A stretch of DNA of 64,000 nucleotides. Source: Streptomyces sp. NBC_00483 (GTDB lineage Bacteria > Actinomycetota > Actinomycetes > Streptomycetales > Streptomycetaceae). Below are positions 48,815-58,730 of the stretch, piece after piece. The stretch is taken from contig NZ_CP107880.1 in assembly GCF_036013745.1 (NCBI RefSeq), positions 1,922,001 through 1,986,000 of the forward strand, read 5' to 3'. The stretch's first letter is position 1, and every line of letters starts with the position of its first letter. The position numbers and the translations under genes are program-made. Under the pieces are notes generated by a model. The model worked only from the letters and a program-made list of their open reading frames with translations, searched no databases and was not told the DNA's origin.

Positions 48815-51748
48815 ATGCCGCTGCTGGAGCCGAAGCCGGAAGCCCTGCGCCCCGGAGCCCGTCCGTCGGGGCCTGCGCCCGACCGGGTCGCGGACCAGCA
48901 GTCCGGTGGCACGCCCGAGCCGTTGCGCTCGGAGCTGACGCGGCTGCTCGGCGCGGACAAGGTGCTCACCAAGATCTCGGACCTGGTGCGCTACGCGTCG
49001 GACGCCAGCCCGTACCGCTTCGTGCCGCAGGTCGTGGTGGTCGCCGAGGACATCGACGACGTGTCGGCGGTGCTCTCCTACGCGCACGGCAAGGGCCGCG
49101 AGGTCGTCTTCCGCGCGGCGGGCACGTCGCTGAACGGGCAGGCGCAGGGCGAGGACATCCTCGTGGACGTCCGCAGGTTCTGGGCGGGCATCGAGGTGCT
49201 CGGCGACGGTTCGCGCGCGCGGATCGGCCCCGGCACCACGATCGTGCGGGCGAACGCCACGCTTGCGCGGCACGGGCGCGTACTCGGCCCCGACCCGGCG
49301 AGCGCCATCGCCTGCACAGTGGGCGGCGTGGTGGCGAACAACGCGTCGGGGATGACGGCGGGCACGACCCGGAACTCGTACCGGATGGTCTCCTCCCTCA
49401 CCTTTGTGCTGCCGTCCGGCACGGTCGTCGACACGGGCGACCCGCGCGCGGACGAGGACCTGGCACACGCCGAACCGGCGCTCTGTGAGGCCCTGTTGGC
49501 GATCAAGCGGGAGATCGAGGAGGACGCCGAGCTCACCCGCAGGATCCGCGCCAAGTACGAGATCAAGAATACGAACGGCTACCGGCTGGACGCCTTCCTG
49601 GACGGCGAGACCCCGGTGCAGATCATGCGCGGCCTCATGGTGGGCTCGGAGGGCACCTTCGGGTTCATCTCCGAAGTCGTCTTCGACACCCTGCCGTTGG
49701 ACCGGAAGGTGTCGACGGCGCTGCTGTTCTTCCCCTCCCTGACCGCGGCCGCGGCGGCGGTGCCGGTGTTCAACGAGGCGGGGGCGCTGGCCGTGGAGCT
49801 GATGGACGGCAATACGTTGCGCGCCTCGGTCAGCGTGCAGGGTGTGCCGCAGGACTGGGCCGAGCTGCCCAAGGAGACGACGGCGCTGCTGGTGGAGTTC
49901 CGCGCCCCGGACGAGAAGACCCAGGCCACCTACGAGAAGGCGGCTGCGAAGGCCCTCGAAGGTCTCGAACTCGTCGCGCCCGTGACCTCGGTGACCAATG
50001 AGTTCACACGGGACGCGAAGACCATCGGGGGCTACTGGAAGGCGCGCAAGGCGTTCGTGACGGCGGTCGGCGGCTCGCGCCCTTCGGGCACCACGCTCAT
50101 CACGGAGGACTTCGCGGTGCCGCCCTCGCGGCTCGCAGAGGCCTGCGAGGCGCTGCTCGAACTGCAGACGCGGCACGGCTTCGACGCGGCGGTGGCGGGG
50201 CACGCGGCGCACGGCAATCTGCACTTCCTGTTGGCTTTCGACGCGGCGAAGCCGGAGGACGTGGAGCGGTACGCGGCGTTCATGGACGAGTTCTGCCGCC
50301 TCACGGTCGACCGGTTCGACGGCTCCCTGAAGGCGGAGCACGCGACGGGCCGCAATATCGCCCCCTTCCTGGAGCTCGAATGGGGCGCCAAGGCCACGGA
50401 GTTGATGTGGCGCACCAAGCAGGTCATCGACCCGGACGGGGTGCTCGCGCCGCGCATCGTGCTGGACCGCGACCCGAAGGCCCATCTGCGGGGCCTCAAG
50501 ACGATCCCAAAGGTGGATCTGATCGCCGACCCGTGCATCGAATGCGGCTTCTGCGAACCCACGTGTCCCAGCGAGGACTTGACGACAACGCCGCGCCAGC
50601 GGATCGTGCTGCGCCGCGAGATGATGCGCCAGCCGTCGGGCTCGCCGGTGGAGGACGAGCTGATCGACGCCTACGGGTACGACGCCGTGGACACCTGCGC
50701 CGGCGACTCCACGTGCAAGCTGGCCTGCCCGGTCGGCATCGACACGGGGGCGTTCATGAAGAGCTTCCGGCACGCCCGTCACTCGCCGCGCGAGGAGCGG
50801 ACGGCCGCGCTCGTGGCGAAGAACTTCAAGGCCGTGGAGACCTCGGCCCGGCTCGCGGTGGCGGCCGCCGACAAGATCGGTGACCGCCTCCTGAGTGCCG
50901 TAACGGGCGCCGCACGCAAGGCGGTTCGGCCGGACCTGGTGCCGGAATGGCTGCCGGAGGTACCTGCCGCTGCGGCCAGGAAGCTACCGCGTACCGCGCG
51001 CGTGGGGGCCACGGCCGTCTACTACCCGGCGTGCGTGAACCGCATTTTCGGCACCCCCGGCGACGTATCGCTGCCTCAGGCCGTTGTCGCGGTCTCCGCG
51101 CGCGCGGGCAAGCCGGTGTGGATCCCGAACGATGTGGCCGGGACGTGCTGCGCCACGATCTGGCACTCCAAGGGCTACGACGAGGGCAACACGGTGATGG
51201 CGAACCGGATCGTCGAGGCGGCCTGGGCCTGGACCGGGGGCGGCAGGCTTCCCCTCGTGGTGGACGCCTCCTCGTGCACGCTGGGCATCGCGCACGAGGT
51301 GGTGCCGTATCTCACCGACGACAACAGGGAGTTGCACGCGGAGCTGACCATCGTGGACTCCCTGGTCTGGGCCGCGGAGGAACTGCTGCCGCGACTCACC
51401 ATCGAGCGCACGATCGGCTCGGCCGTGCTGCATCCGACGTGCTCCATGGAACACCTGGGCGACGTCGGCCAGTTGAGAGCCCTGGCCGAGGCCTGCGCCG
51501 ACGAGGTGGTGCTGCCGGACGACGCGGGTTGCTGCGGCTTCGCGGGCGACCGAGGCATGCTCCACAAGGAGCTGACCGAGTCCGCCACGGCGAAGGAGGC
51601 CGCGGAGGTCACGTCCCGCACATACGACGCCCATCTGTCGGCGAACCGGATGTGCGAGGTCGGCATGGACCATGCGACGGGCCGCTCGTACTACTCCGTA
51701 CTGGTCGAGCTGGAGCGGGCGACGCGGCGCGGTGCAGCCCGCGTGTGA
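48815..51748 (+). CDS. FAD-binding and Fe-S-binding oxidoreductase (D-lactate/2-hydroxyacid dehydrogenase type)
   Basis: This 977-residue fusion begins with a PCMH-type FAD-binding domain (residues ~50-270: VFRAAGTSLNGQAQGEDILVD, GGVVANNASGMTAGT) and a GlcD-like C-terminal oxidase domain to ~560. A two-cluster ferredoxin unit follows (CIECGFCEPTC near 574, then CAGDSTCKLACPV near 628), and then a CCG-type domain (GTCCATIWHSKGY, HPTCSMEHLG, DDAGCCGFAGDRG). Such proteins oxidise D-lactate or similar 2-hydroxyacids and pass electrons to the quinone pool. GAGGAGAGG precedes the ATG. The 17-bp repeat array lies immediately upstream and may be regulatory. Confidence 0.9.
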   Translation: MPLLEPKPEALRPGARPSGPAPDRVADQQSGGTPEPLRSELTRLLGADKVLTKISDLVRYASDASPYRFVPQVVVVAEDIDDVSAVLSYAHGKGREVVFRAAGTSLNGQAQGEDILVDVRRFWAGIEVLGDGSRARIGPGTTIVRANATLARHGRVLGPDPASAIACTVGGVVANNASGMTAGTTRNSYRMVSSLTFVLPSGTVVDTGDPRADEDLAHAEPALCEALLAIKREIEEDAELTRRIRAKYEIKNTNGYRLDAFLDGETPVQIMRGLMVGSEGTFGFISEVVFDTLPLDRKVSTALLFFPSLTAAAAAVPVFNEAGALAVELMDGNTLRASVSVQGVPQDWAELPKETTALLVEFRAPDEKTQATYEKAAAKALEGLELVAPVTSVTNEFTRDAKTIGGYWKARKAFVTAVGGSRPSGTTLITEDFAVPPSRLAEACEALLELQTRHGFDAAVAGHAAHGNLHFLLAFDAAKPEDVERYAAFMDEFCRLTVDRFDGSLKAEHATGRNIAPFLELEWGAKATELMWRTKQVIDPDGVLAPRIVLDRDPKAHLRGLKTIPKVDLIADPCIECGFCEPTCPSEDLTTTPRQRIVLRREMMRQPSGSPVEDELIDAYGYDAVDTCAGDSTCKLACPVGIDTGAFMKSFRHARHSPREERTAALVAKNFKAVETSARLAVAAADKIGDRLLSAVTGAARKAVRPDLVPEWLPEVPAAAARKLPRTARVGATAVYYPACVNRIFGTPGDVSLPQAVVAVSARAGKPVWIPNDVAGTCCATIWHSKGYDEGNTVMANRIVEAAWAWTGGGRLPLVVDASSCTLGIAHEVVPYLTDDNRELHAELTIVDSLVWAAEELLPRLTIERTIGSAVLHPTCSMEHLGDVGQLRALAEACADEVVLPDDAGCCGFAGDRGMLHKELTESATAKEAAEVTSRTYDAHLSANRMCEVGMDHATGRSYYSVLVELERATRRGAARV

Positions 51749-51897
51749 GGGCGCGTGAGGGCGCGTCACATGAGTCCAAAAGCCCGATGACATAAGTCCA
51801 ACCACCCGTCCGATTCGACCTCTTGCGCCCCTGCTCTCACTCCCAGCAGGGTGGCTTGCGCTTGCCCCGGCACCGCACCCACCCTGTTGGAGGTCCG

Positions 51898-53352
51898 ATG
51901 CACGACAACGAGCGCAGCCCCCTCGACAACCCCGAGCCCGATGGCCGGTCCCGCCGCGAGGTGCTGCGCACCGCGGGCGCCACCGGCGCCGGACTCGGGT
52001 TCATCGCACTGGGTTCGAGCTCGACTGCACAGGCCGCGGAGACTTCCGACGCCGGTGGCTCCGGGGCGGCCGAGGCCACCACTGCGGCGGCACCGGCCCG
52101 GCAGGGCGACACGATGATCGGCGTACCGTTCGAGCGGCGCTCCACGGTTCGGGTCGGCATCGTCGGCCTCGGCAACCGCGGCGGCAGCATGATCGACCTC
52201 TTCCTTGCGATCCAGGGCGTCCGGGTCGTCGCCCTGTGCGATCCGGTCAAGGAGAAGACCGCCAAGGCGGCGGCGAAGGTGACGGCAGCGGGTCAGCCCG
52301 CGCCCGCCATCTACGCCAAGGGCGACCACGACTTCGAGAACCTGTGCAAGCGCGGGGACATCGACTTCGTCTACGTGGCGACGCCGTGGGACTGGCACTT
52401 CGAGATGGCGAAGACGGCGATGCTGAACGGCAAGCACGTCGGCGTCGAGTGTCCCATCTCGCTCCAGCTGGACCAGCTGTGGGAGCTGGTGAACCTCTCC
52501 GAGCGCACCCGAAGACACTGTATGCAGCTGGAGAACTGCTGCTACGGACGCAATGAAATGCGCGTCCTGCGGATGGCCCACGCGGGCAAGTTCGGTGAGC
52601 TGCTGCACGGCGCCGGCGCGTACAACCACGACCTGCGCGGCCTCATGTTCGACCCGGACTACTACGAGGGACCGTGGCGCCGGCTGTGGCACACGCGGCT
52701 GCGCGGCGACCTGTACCCGAACCACGGCTTCGGTCCCGTCGCGAACTACATGGACGTCAATCGCGGCGACCGCGTCACCCACATCTCCAGCTTCGGCACA
52801 CCCTCCCTGGGCCTCGCCGAGTACCGCGCGGCCAATATGCCCAAGGACGACCCGAGTTGGAAGGAGTCGTACATCGAGTCGGACCGCACGATCAGCCTGG
52901 TACAGACGGCGAAGGGCCGGGTGATCCGTCTGGAGCACGACGTCAGCACCCCGCACCCGTACTCGCGGATCAATCAACTCGGCGGAACGAAGGGCGTGTT
53001 CGAGGACTACCCGGAGCGGATCTATATCGAGCCCGACCACACGGACGACGCCTGGGGCGACTTCGCGAAGTACGCCGACTGGGACCACTGGCTGTGGAAG
53101 GAGCACTCGAACCCTCCAGGTGGGCACGGCGGGATGGACTACATCATGGTGTTCCGCCTGATGCAGACGATGCGCCTCGGGCTCGTCCCGGACTTCGACG
53201 TGTACGACGCCGCCACCTGGACCTCACCGGTTCCGCTGAGCCATCTCTCGATCAAGGCGAAGGGCGCGCCGCAGCAGATCCCCGACTTCACGCGCGGCGG
53301 CTGGCGCAAGGCGCGCGGCGGTGTCGACTCGGAGAAGCCGAGCGAGGCCTGA
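51898..53352 (+). CDS. Tat-exported Gfo/Idh/MocA protein, GH109-like
   Basis: The 484-residue protein starts with a twin-arginine signal ([17 protein letters not shown], cleavage region STAQAAE), so it is exported folded with its cofactor. The mature part has a Rossmann fold ([17 protein letters not shown]), [14 protein letters not shown], and the GH109-type segment [23 protein letters not shown] followed by [10 protein letters not shown]109 enzymes hydrolyse alpha-N-acetylgalactosaminides by an NAD-dependent mechanism. GGAGG precedes the ATG at 51898. It stands alone on its strand, followed by a convergent transpeptidase gene. Specificity is inferred from motif likeness only. Confidence 0.82.
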   Translation: MHDNERSPLDNPEPDGRSRREVLRTAGATGAGLGFIALGSSSTAQAAETSDAGGSGAAEATTAAAPARQGDTMIGVPFERRSTVRVGIVGLGNRGGSMIDLFLAIQGVRVVALCDPVKEKTAKAAAKVTAAGQPAPAIYAKGDHDFENLCKRGDIDFVYVATPWDWHFEMAKTAMLNGKHVGVECPISLQLDQLWELVNLSERTRRHCMQLENCCYGRNEMRVLRMAHAGKFGELLHGAGAYNHDLRGLMFDPDYYEGPWRRLWHTRLRGDLYPNHGFGPVANYMDVNRGDRVTHISSFGTPSLGLAEYRAANMPKDDPSWKESYIESDRTISLVQTAKGRVIRLEHDVSTPHPYSRINQLGGTKGVFEDYPERIYIEPDHTDDAWGDFAKYADWDHWLWKEHSNPPGGHGGMDYIMVFRLMQTMRLGLVPDFDVYDAATWTSPVPLSHLSIKAKGAPQQIPDFTRGGWRKARGGVDSEKPSEA

Positions 53353-53385
53353 CAGACCCGAGCACAGGGCGGGGGCCCGCGCGGC

Positions 53386-54147
53386 TCACGCCTTGAGCTC
53401 GGCCTTGTCGCCCATCACGACCACCGGGTGCTGCTTCGGGTCGAGCGTCTTGAGCAGGTACTCCATGTCGCCCTTCGACTGGCTCACGCACGCCGAGGTG
53501 CCGCTGCCGTGGTCCATGTGCAGCCAGATGCTGCCGCCCTTGGACTGGCCCTGCGGCCGGGTCGGGTCGTTGGGCGAGGTGCCCTTGGCGCGGTTGTAGT
53601 CGATGGCGATGACGTAGTCGAAGTCGTGCCAGTGCGACTTCGACCAGTAGTGCGGGGCCTGGAACGACGCGGACTGCGTGTACGGCAGCTTCGCGCCCGG
53701 GTCGGCCAGGACCCCGCCGGCGTCGCTGAGCGTGAAGACACCGACGGGGCTGCGGTTGTCGCCCTCGTGGTGGCTCGTCGTCCAGCCCTTCTTGCCGTTG
53801 TGCCCGGACCAGCCGCGCTGCTTCTTCCAGGTGTCGCCGGACTTGGTGTAGAGGGCAATGGTGGAGCCCGCCGCGTCCTTGCCGTCTCCGTACACGGCGA
53901 CGACCTGCCGGGCGTTCGCCGGGAGCTGCTTCTGGTAGCGGTCGCCCACCCCCGGGATGCGCTTGAGATCCGCCGCGCGCGCCTCGGCGCCCCCGGACTC
54001 GCCGCCCGAGGAGTTCGCCCCCGCCGTGGCCTTCTTCCCGCTGTCGCCGCCGTCGGCGCCGCAGGCGGCCACCGTCGTCAGCAGGACACCGCACGCCGCC
54101 ATCGCGACGCCCGCCCTGATCACACCCGCACTCCGCATGCGTTCCAT
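53386..54147 (-). CDS. L,D-transpeptidase-like (YkuD family) lipoprotein
   Basis: The 253-residue protein has a lipoprotein signal (GVAMAACGVLLTTVAACG, second Cys lipidated), a low-complexity Gly/Ser/Ala linker, and a domain of the ErfK/YkuD type. The catalytic segment reads SIWLHMDHGSGTSACVSQS, with His and Cys in the usual order; HWHDFDYVIAIDYN and SPVGVFTLSDAGG are typical of secreted actinomycete L,D-transpeptidase homologues. Likely extracellular peptidoglycan modification. The ATG at 54147 is used; a longer TTG-started frame is unlikely and an ATG at 54138 is possible. The 181 bp upstream contain no gene. Confidence 0.8.
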   Translation of the reverse strand: MERMRSAGVIRAGVAMAACGVLLTTVAACGADGGDSGKKATAGANSSGGESGGAEARAADLKRIPGVGDRYQKQLPANARQVVAVYGDGKDAAGSTIALYTKSGDTWKKQRGWSGHNGKKGWTTSHHEGDNRSPVGVFTLSDAGGVLADPGAKLPYTQSASFQAPHYWSKSHWHDFDYVIAIDYNRAKGTSPNDPTRPQGQSKGGSIWLHMDHGSGTSACVSQSKGDMEYLLKTLDPKQHPVVVMGDKAELKA

Positions 54148-54328
54148 GGTCGCACCACCGGTCAAAAACCGCGGGACCGACTCCGATCACGACCGTCGAT
54201 CCGGCCCGATTCTTTGCCCGGCGCCGGAAAACCGTTTGCCTCGGCTCGCCATGGGACGCGAACCTTTCACGGTTTGCTGCCTTTGAGTCCGCTTCTTCGA
54301 TCCACCCCGCTTCGAGCCCTGGGACGTC

Positions 54329-56257
54329 ATGCAGATCTCCGACCTTCCGTATCCGGACCCCGGTGCGCCGGACGCCCGCTCGGGCCCCCGGTTCCTGCTC
54401 TGGCTCGGCCGGAACCAGCTCGGTGGGCAGGCCAAGTCCCTTGTCTGGGGCCTGATCCACTTCGTCTCCGTCGCCGGTCTCGCGTACGGCGTCGGCTACG
54501 CGGTGCAGGCGGTCGTCGACCGCTCCGGCACCGGTCTCGCCAAGGCCGGCGCGCTGATCGTGCTGCTCGGCATCGGCGTCGCGGTCGGCGACACGATGCT
54601 GCACCGCACGTCCGTCACGAACTGGATCACCGCCGCCGCCCGCGTCCAGCAGCTGCTGGCCCGCAAGACCGCGACGCTCGGCGCCGCCCTCACCCGGCGG
54701 GTCGCCGCGGGCGAGGTCGTCGCGGTGTCCACCGGCGACGTGGAGAAGATCGGCTGGTTCGTCGAGGCGCTCTCCCGCTTCACCGCCGCCGCGCTCACCA
54801 TCGTCATCGCCGCCGTGGGACTTCTGATCTACCAGCCCGCGCTCGGTGTCGTCGTCGCGCTCGGCATGCCGGTCCTGGCGCTCGCCGTGCTGCCCCTGCT
54901 CCCCCGCGCCACCCGGCGGGCGGACCATCAGCGGGAGAAGGCGGGCCATGCCACCGAACTCGCCTCGGACACCGTCGCGGGCCTGCGCGTGCTGCGTGGC
55001 ATCGGCGGTGAGGAGCTGTTCCTCGACCGCTACCGCCGCGCCTCGCAGGACGTGCGCCGGGCCGCCGTGCGCAGCGCGCGCATGTGGGCGCTGATCTCGG
55101 CGATCCAGGTCCTCCTTCCCGGCCTGCTGACGATCGTGCTCGTCTGGCACGGCGTCACCCTCGCGCGCGAGGGCCGGATCACCGTCGGTGAACTGGTCAC
55201 CGTCTACAGCGGGGTGATGCTCCTCAATTACCCGCTGCGCCACTTCGAAGAGATCGCCATGGCGTACTCGTTCTCCCGGCCGTCCGCGCAGCGTGCGTCC
55301 AGGGTGCTGGCGCTGGAGCGCGTCACCGAACCGGAGGGCGGGCTGCGCGACGCCAAGGCACCGACCGGCGACCTGTACGACCCGGCGACCGGCGTGCTCG
55401 CGTCCGCGGGGCGGCTCACCGCCGTGGTCTGCGGCGACCCGGACCTGGCGGGGCGCCTCGCCGACCGGCTCGGCGGACACCCCGCTTCCGCCACCGACGA
55501 CGACGCGGGCGAGGCGGCGCCATCCGCCCTGCTCGACGGTGTGCCGCTCGACGAACTGCCGCTGGATGTCGCGCGGACGGCCGTGCTCGTCCAGGACAAG
55601 GACCCGGTGCTGCTCTCCGGCACCCTCGCCGAACTCCTCGACGTACCGGCCTCCGGAGACATCGCACCCGACGACGCGCTGGCCGCGGCCCAGTGCTCCG
55701 ACGTGCTGGACGCTCTCACCCAGGGCTCCCTGGACGAGAACCCGATGACCGCCCGCATCACCGAACGCGGCCGGTCCCTCTCCGGCGGCCAGCGCCAGCG
55801 CCTCGCGCTGGCCCGCTCGCTGGTCACCGACCCGGAGACGCTGGTGCTCGACGAGCCGACGTCCGCCGTCGACTCGCACACCGAGGTCCGGATCGCCCAG
55901 GGCGTGCGCGCGCTGCGGCGCGGCCGCACGACCGTGGTGCTGACCTCGTCACCGCTGGTCCTCGACCGCGCGGACCGCGTGGTGTTCGTCCACGAGGGCG
56001 TGGTCGCGGCGGTCGGCGAGCACCGTGAACTGGTGCGCACCGAGCCCCGGTACCGCGCGGTCGTCACCCGCGAGACCGACGAGGAGAAGTCCTCCCCCGG
56101 CGCCGAGCCACGGCCCGACGAGGACGGCACGGACACCGGATCCGGCGCGGAGGCGGGCGCGGGCGCAGGCGCAGGCGCAGGCGCAGGCGCAGGCGCAGGC
56201 GGCGCAGCCGTTGGCATCAACACCGATATCGAGATCGACATCGAGGAGACGGCATGA
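54329..56257 (+). CDS. ABC transporter subunit with degenerate Walker A (heterodimer partner 1)
   Basis: This 642-residue half-transporter has a membrane domain in residues ~25-310 and an ATPase domain after it. The P-loop region reads LTAVVCGDPDLAGRLADRL and lacks the GxxGxGKST core, so it should not bind ATP normally. Its signature LSGGQRQRLALARSLV and Walker B LVLDEPTSAVD are intact, but the switch region reads LTSSPLVLD without the His. It pairs with the next gene, overlapped by ATGA. The C-terminal tail is acidic and low-complexity, with (Ala-Gly) repeats from a hexanucleotide array. Probable exporter; substrate unknown. Confidence 0.88.
   Translation: MQISDLPYPDPGAPDARSGPRFLLWLGRNQLGGQAKSLVWGLIHFVSVAGLAYGVGYAVQAVVDRSGTGLAKAGALIVLLGIGVAVGDTMLHRTSVTNWITAAARVQQLLARKTATLGAALTRRVAAGEVVAVSTGDVEKIGWFVEALSRFTAAALTIVIAAVGLLIYQPALGVVVALGMPVLALAVLPLLPRATRRADHQREKAGHATELASDTVAGLRVLRGIGGEELFLDRYRRASQDVRRAAVRSARMWALISAIQVLLPGLLTIVLVWHGVTLAREGRITVGELVTVYSGVMLLNYPLRHFEEIAMAYSFSRPSAQRASRVLALERVTEPEGGLRDAKAPTGDLYDPATGVLASAGRLTAVVCGDPDLAGRLADRLGGHPASATDDDAGEAAPSALLDGVPLDELPLDVARTAVLVQDKDPVLLSGTLAELLDVPASGDIAPDDALAAAQCSDVLDALTQGSLDENPMTARITERGRSLSGGQRQRLALARSLVTDPETLVLDEPTSAVDSHTEVRIAQGVRALRRGRTTVVLTSSPLVLDRADRVVFVHEGVVAAVGEHRELVRTEPRYRAVVTRETDEEKSSPGAEPRPDEDGTDTGSGAEAGAGAGAGAGAGAGAGGAAVGINTDIEIDIEETA
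56165..56200 (+). repeat. In-frame hexanucleotide repeat GCAGGC x6 in the ABC tail
   Basis: Six perfect GCAGGC units encode (Ala-Gly)6 in the C-terminal tail of the first ABC subunit (codons 613-624). Slippage would alter tail length only. Confidence 0.93.
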
Positions 56258-58053
56258 TCGGCGTAGCGCCCCCGGCCTACGACCCGGCGGCCCCCACCAC
56301 GGCGCACACCCTGCCGGTCGGCGCCCCGGCCACGGTCCGCGCCTATGTGCGGGAGCTGTACCAGCGTCACCGGCGCGAGTTCCTCCTGCTCATCGGCGTG
56401 AACACGGTCGCCGTCATCGCGTCGATGGCCGGCCCGTACCTGCTGGGTGGACTGATCCAGGACGTCTCCGAGAACCCGGGCGGCGTCGACTCCCTCGAAG
56501 GGCCCCAACTGGCCCGCACCATCGGCCTGTTCGCGCTCGCCCTGGTGGTCCAAGCCGTGTTCATCCGGCAGGTCCGGCTGCGCGGGGCGATGCTCGGCGA
56601 GCGGATGCTGGCGGACCTGCGGGAGGACTTCCTGGTGCGGTCCGTGGGCCTGCCGCCCGGCGTTCTGGAGCGGGCGGGAACGGGCGACCTGCTGTCCCGG
56701 ATCACCACGGACATCGACCGGCTCGCGAACGCGATGCGGGAGGCCGTGCCCCAGCTGTCCATCGGTGTCGTGTGGGCGGCGCTGCTCATCGGCGGGCTCG
56801 CGGTGACCGCGCCGCCGCTGGCGCCCGCGCTGCTCATCGCGGTGCCGGTTCTGGTGCTCGGCTGCCGCTGGTACTTCAAGCGGGCGCCGTCCGCGTACCG
56901 CTCGGAGGCCGCCGGGTACGCGGCCGTCGCCGCGGCGCTCGCCGAGACCGTGGACGCCGGGCGCACCATCGAGGCGCACCGGCTCGGCGACCGCCGCATC
57001 GACCTGTCGGAGCGGCGCGTCAAGGAGTGGACCGCCTGGGAGCGGTACACCCTCTACCTGCGCTCCGTGCTCTTCCCGGTGATCAACACCGTGCACGTCC
57101 TCGTGCTGCTGTCGGTGCTGGTGGTCGGCGGTGTCTTCGTCCTCCAGGGCTGGATCGGCGTGGGGCAGCTGACCACGAGCGCCCTCATCGCGCAGATGCT
57201 GGTGGATCCGATCGGGATGATCCTGCGCTGGTACGACGAGCTTCAGGTCGCCCAGGTGTCGCTGGCCCGGCTCGTCGGTGTGCGGGACATCGAGCCGGAC
57301 GCGGGCGATGCCTCCGTGCGGCCCGCCGGCCGTGATGTCCAGGCCGACGCGGTGCACTTCGGCTACCGCGAGGGCGTCGACGTACTGCGCAAGGTGTCCT
57401 TGGAGGTCGCCCCCGGCACGCGGCTCGCCCTGGTCGGCCCCTCGGGCGCGGGCAAGTCGACGCTCGGGCGGCTGCTCGCCGGGATCTATGCGCCGCGCAC
57501 CGGGCAGGTCACGCTGGGCGGCGCGGAACTCTCCCGGATGGAGGCCGAGCGGGTCCGCTCCCATGTGGCCCTGGTCAACCAGGAGCACCACGTCTTCGTG
57601 GGCTCCCTGCGCGACAACCTCCGCCTGGCCCGCACGGGCGCAGAGGACGCGGAGCTGTGGGCCGCCCTCGGTGCGGTCGACGCCGAGGGGTGGGCCGGTG
57701 GCCTCGCCGACGGCCTCGACACGGAGGTCGGCTCGGGCGGGGTGGCCCTCACCCCGGCGCAGGCGCAGCAGATCGCGCTGGCCCGGCTGGTCCTGGCCGA
57801 CCCGCACACGCTGGTCCTCGACGAGGCGACCTCTCTGCTCGACCCGCGCGCGGCCCGCAACCTGGAGCGCTCGCTCGGCCGGGTGCTCGACGGCCGCACG
57901 GTCGTTGCCATCGCGCACCGGCTGCACACCGCGCACGACGCGGACGTGATCGCCGTGGTCGAGGACGGCCGGATCCGCGAACTCGGCAGCCACGACGACC
58001 TGGTCGCGGCCGACGGCGCGTACGCGGCGCTGTGGCGGTCCTGGCACGGCTGA
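56254..58053 (+). CDS. ABC transporter subunit with degenerate signature motif (heterodimer partner 2)
   Basis: This 599-residue half-transporter has a membrane domain in ~25-310. Its ATPase has intact Walker A (VGPSGAGKSTLGRLL), Q-loop LVNQEHHVF, Walker B LVLDEATSLLD and switch His in IAHRLHT. The signature is LTPAQAQQIALARLVL instead of LSGGQ. Together with partner 1 this leaves one complete ATP site (this Walker A with partner 1's signature) and one dead site, the known asymmetric ABC exporter plan. The ATG shares ATGA with partner 1's stop. A hairpin follows the stop. Confidence 0.9.
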   Translation: MIGVAPPAYDPAAPTTAHTLPVGAPATVRAYVRELYQRHRREFLLLIGVNTVAVIASMAGPYLLGGLIQDVSENPGGVDSLEGPQLARTIGLFALALVVQAVFIRQVRLRGAMLGERMLADLREDFLVRSVGLPPGVLERAGTGDLLSRITTDIDRLANAMREAVPQLSIGVVWAALLIGGLAVTAPPLAPALLIAVPVLVLGCRWYFKRAPSAYRSEAAGYAAVAAALAETVDAGRTIEAHRLGDRRIDLSERRVKEWTAWERYTLYLRSVLFPVINTVHVLVLLSVLVVGGVFVLQGWIGVGQLTTSALIAQMLVDPIGMILRWYDELQVAQVSLARLVGVRDIEPDAGDASVRPAGRDVQADAVHFGYREGVDVLRKVSLEVAPGTRLALVGPSGAGKSTLGRLLAGIYAPRTGQVTLGGAELSRMEAERVRSHVALVNQEHHVFVGSLRDNLRLARTGAEDAELWAALGAVDAEGWAGGLADGLDTEVGSGGVALTPAQAQQIALARLVLADPHTLVLDEATSLLDPRAARNLERSLGRVLDGRTVVAIAHRLHTAHDADVIAVVEDGRIRELGSHDDLVAADGAYAALWRSWHG

Positions 58054-58071
58054 TGTGCCGACGGCGGCGGT

Positions 58072-58100
58072 CGGGAGCCCGCTCTTCGGGATGGCTCCCG
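58072..58100. terminator. Bidirectional hairpin between convergent genes
   Basis: CGGGAGCC (58072-58079) and GGCTCCCG (58093-58100) form a perfect 8-bp stem with a 13-base loop, 18 bp after the ABC stop and 12 bp after the convergent lipoprotein stop. No U-tract on either side, as is usual in Streptomyces. Confidence 0.6.
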
Positions 58101-58112
58101 CCCGGCGTCGCC

Positions 58113-58646
58113 TCAGTAGCCGTAGCCACCACTGTCGTTGTCGCCGTCGTCCCCGCCGCCCGCGGGCGCGGCCTTCTTGATCGCATTGCCGTGGGAGTCG
58201 AGGACGTACCAGATCTGGTCGATGCCCTGCCCCTTCGTGTCCCCCGCCTTGTGGTCGTCGGCGTAGTAGTAGAGCGGGTGTCCGGCGTACGTCGCCTGCG
58301 CTGTGCCGCTCCCCTTCGTCGTGGCGATCAGGTTCGCCCGGACCCCGGCGCCCGCCTTCGGTTTGCCCTCCATGTGCGGCCATTCCTTGACGCACTTCGC
58401 ATCGCACTTCATGGAGTTGCTGTTCTTGCCGTCGCTGGTGAACAGGTAGAGCGTGCGTCCCTTGCCGTCGACGAGGATCTTGCCCATCGGCGAATCGCTC
58501 GTGCTCAACGTGGAGGCGTCCTTGGCCGCGGTCGTGCCGCCGTCCGAACTGCCGCCACCACCTGAGCCGCCACCGCCCCCGCAGCCCGCCAGCCCGAAGG
58601 CCGCCACGAGCGCGAACCCGGCCACGCCGATCCTGAAGTTCTTCAT
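58113..58646 (-). CDS. Secreted lipoprotein with repeated Yx(F/W/Y)xxD-type motif (COG4315-like)
   Basis: The 177-residue lipoprotein has the signal GVAGFALVAAFGLAGC, a Gly/Ser-rich spacer, then a domain with GRTLYLFTSDGKNSNSMKC, CDAKCVKEWPHM and GHPLYYYADDHKAGD. This is the repeated aromatic-Asp motif of a widespread small lipoprotein family of unknown function. Two Cys pairs could form disulfides or bind heme or metal. The ATG at 58646 has GGAG at good spacing. It is divergent from the ECF sigma gene and shares its promoter motif, so it is very likely a target of that sigma factor. Confidence 0.87.
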   Translation of the reverse strand: MKNFRIGVAGFALVAAFGLAGCGGGGGSGGGGSSDGGTTAAKDASTLSTSDSPMGKILVDGKGRTLYLFTSDGKNSNSMKCDAKCVKEWPHMEGKPKAGAGVRANLIATTKGSGTAQATYAGHPLYYYADDHKAGDTKGQGIDQIWYVLDSHGNAIKKAAPAGGGDDGDNDSGGYGY

Positions 58647-58673
58647 GATCACTCCGTCCCTTCTCGCGGAGGT

Positions 58674-58702
58674 TGTACGAGCGGGGGACGCCGATGGATT
58701 GC
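58674..58702 (-). promoter_or_regulatory. ECF-type promoter of the lipoprotein gene
   Basis: On the minus strand GCAATCC (58696-58702), 16 bp, then CGTACA (58674-58679). It matches in sequence and spacing the promoter-like motif before the ECF sigma gene on the other strand. The start point would be ~20 bp before the ATG, leaving room for the ribosome-binding site. Confidence 0.65.
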
Positions 58703-58730
58703 GCCACCCGACGGAACACGGACACTGCGT

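Noticed and set aside
46322..50782. ABC exporter frame extending upstream to 1,486 codons
   Set aside because: The extension crosses the operator and runs antisense to marR and the oxidoreductase; the exporter starts at 48145 with a strong ribosome-binding site.
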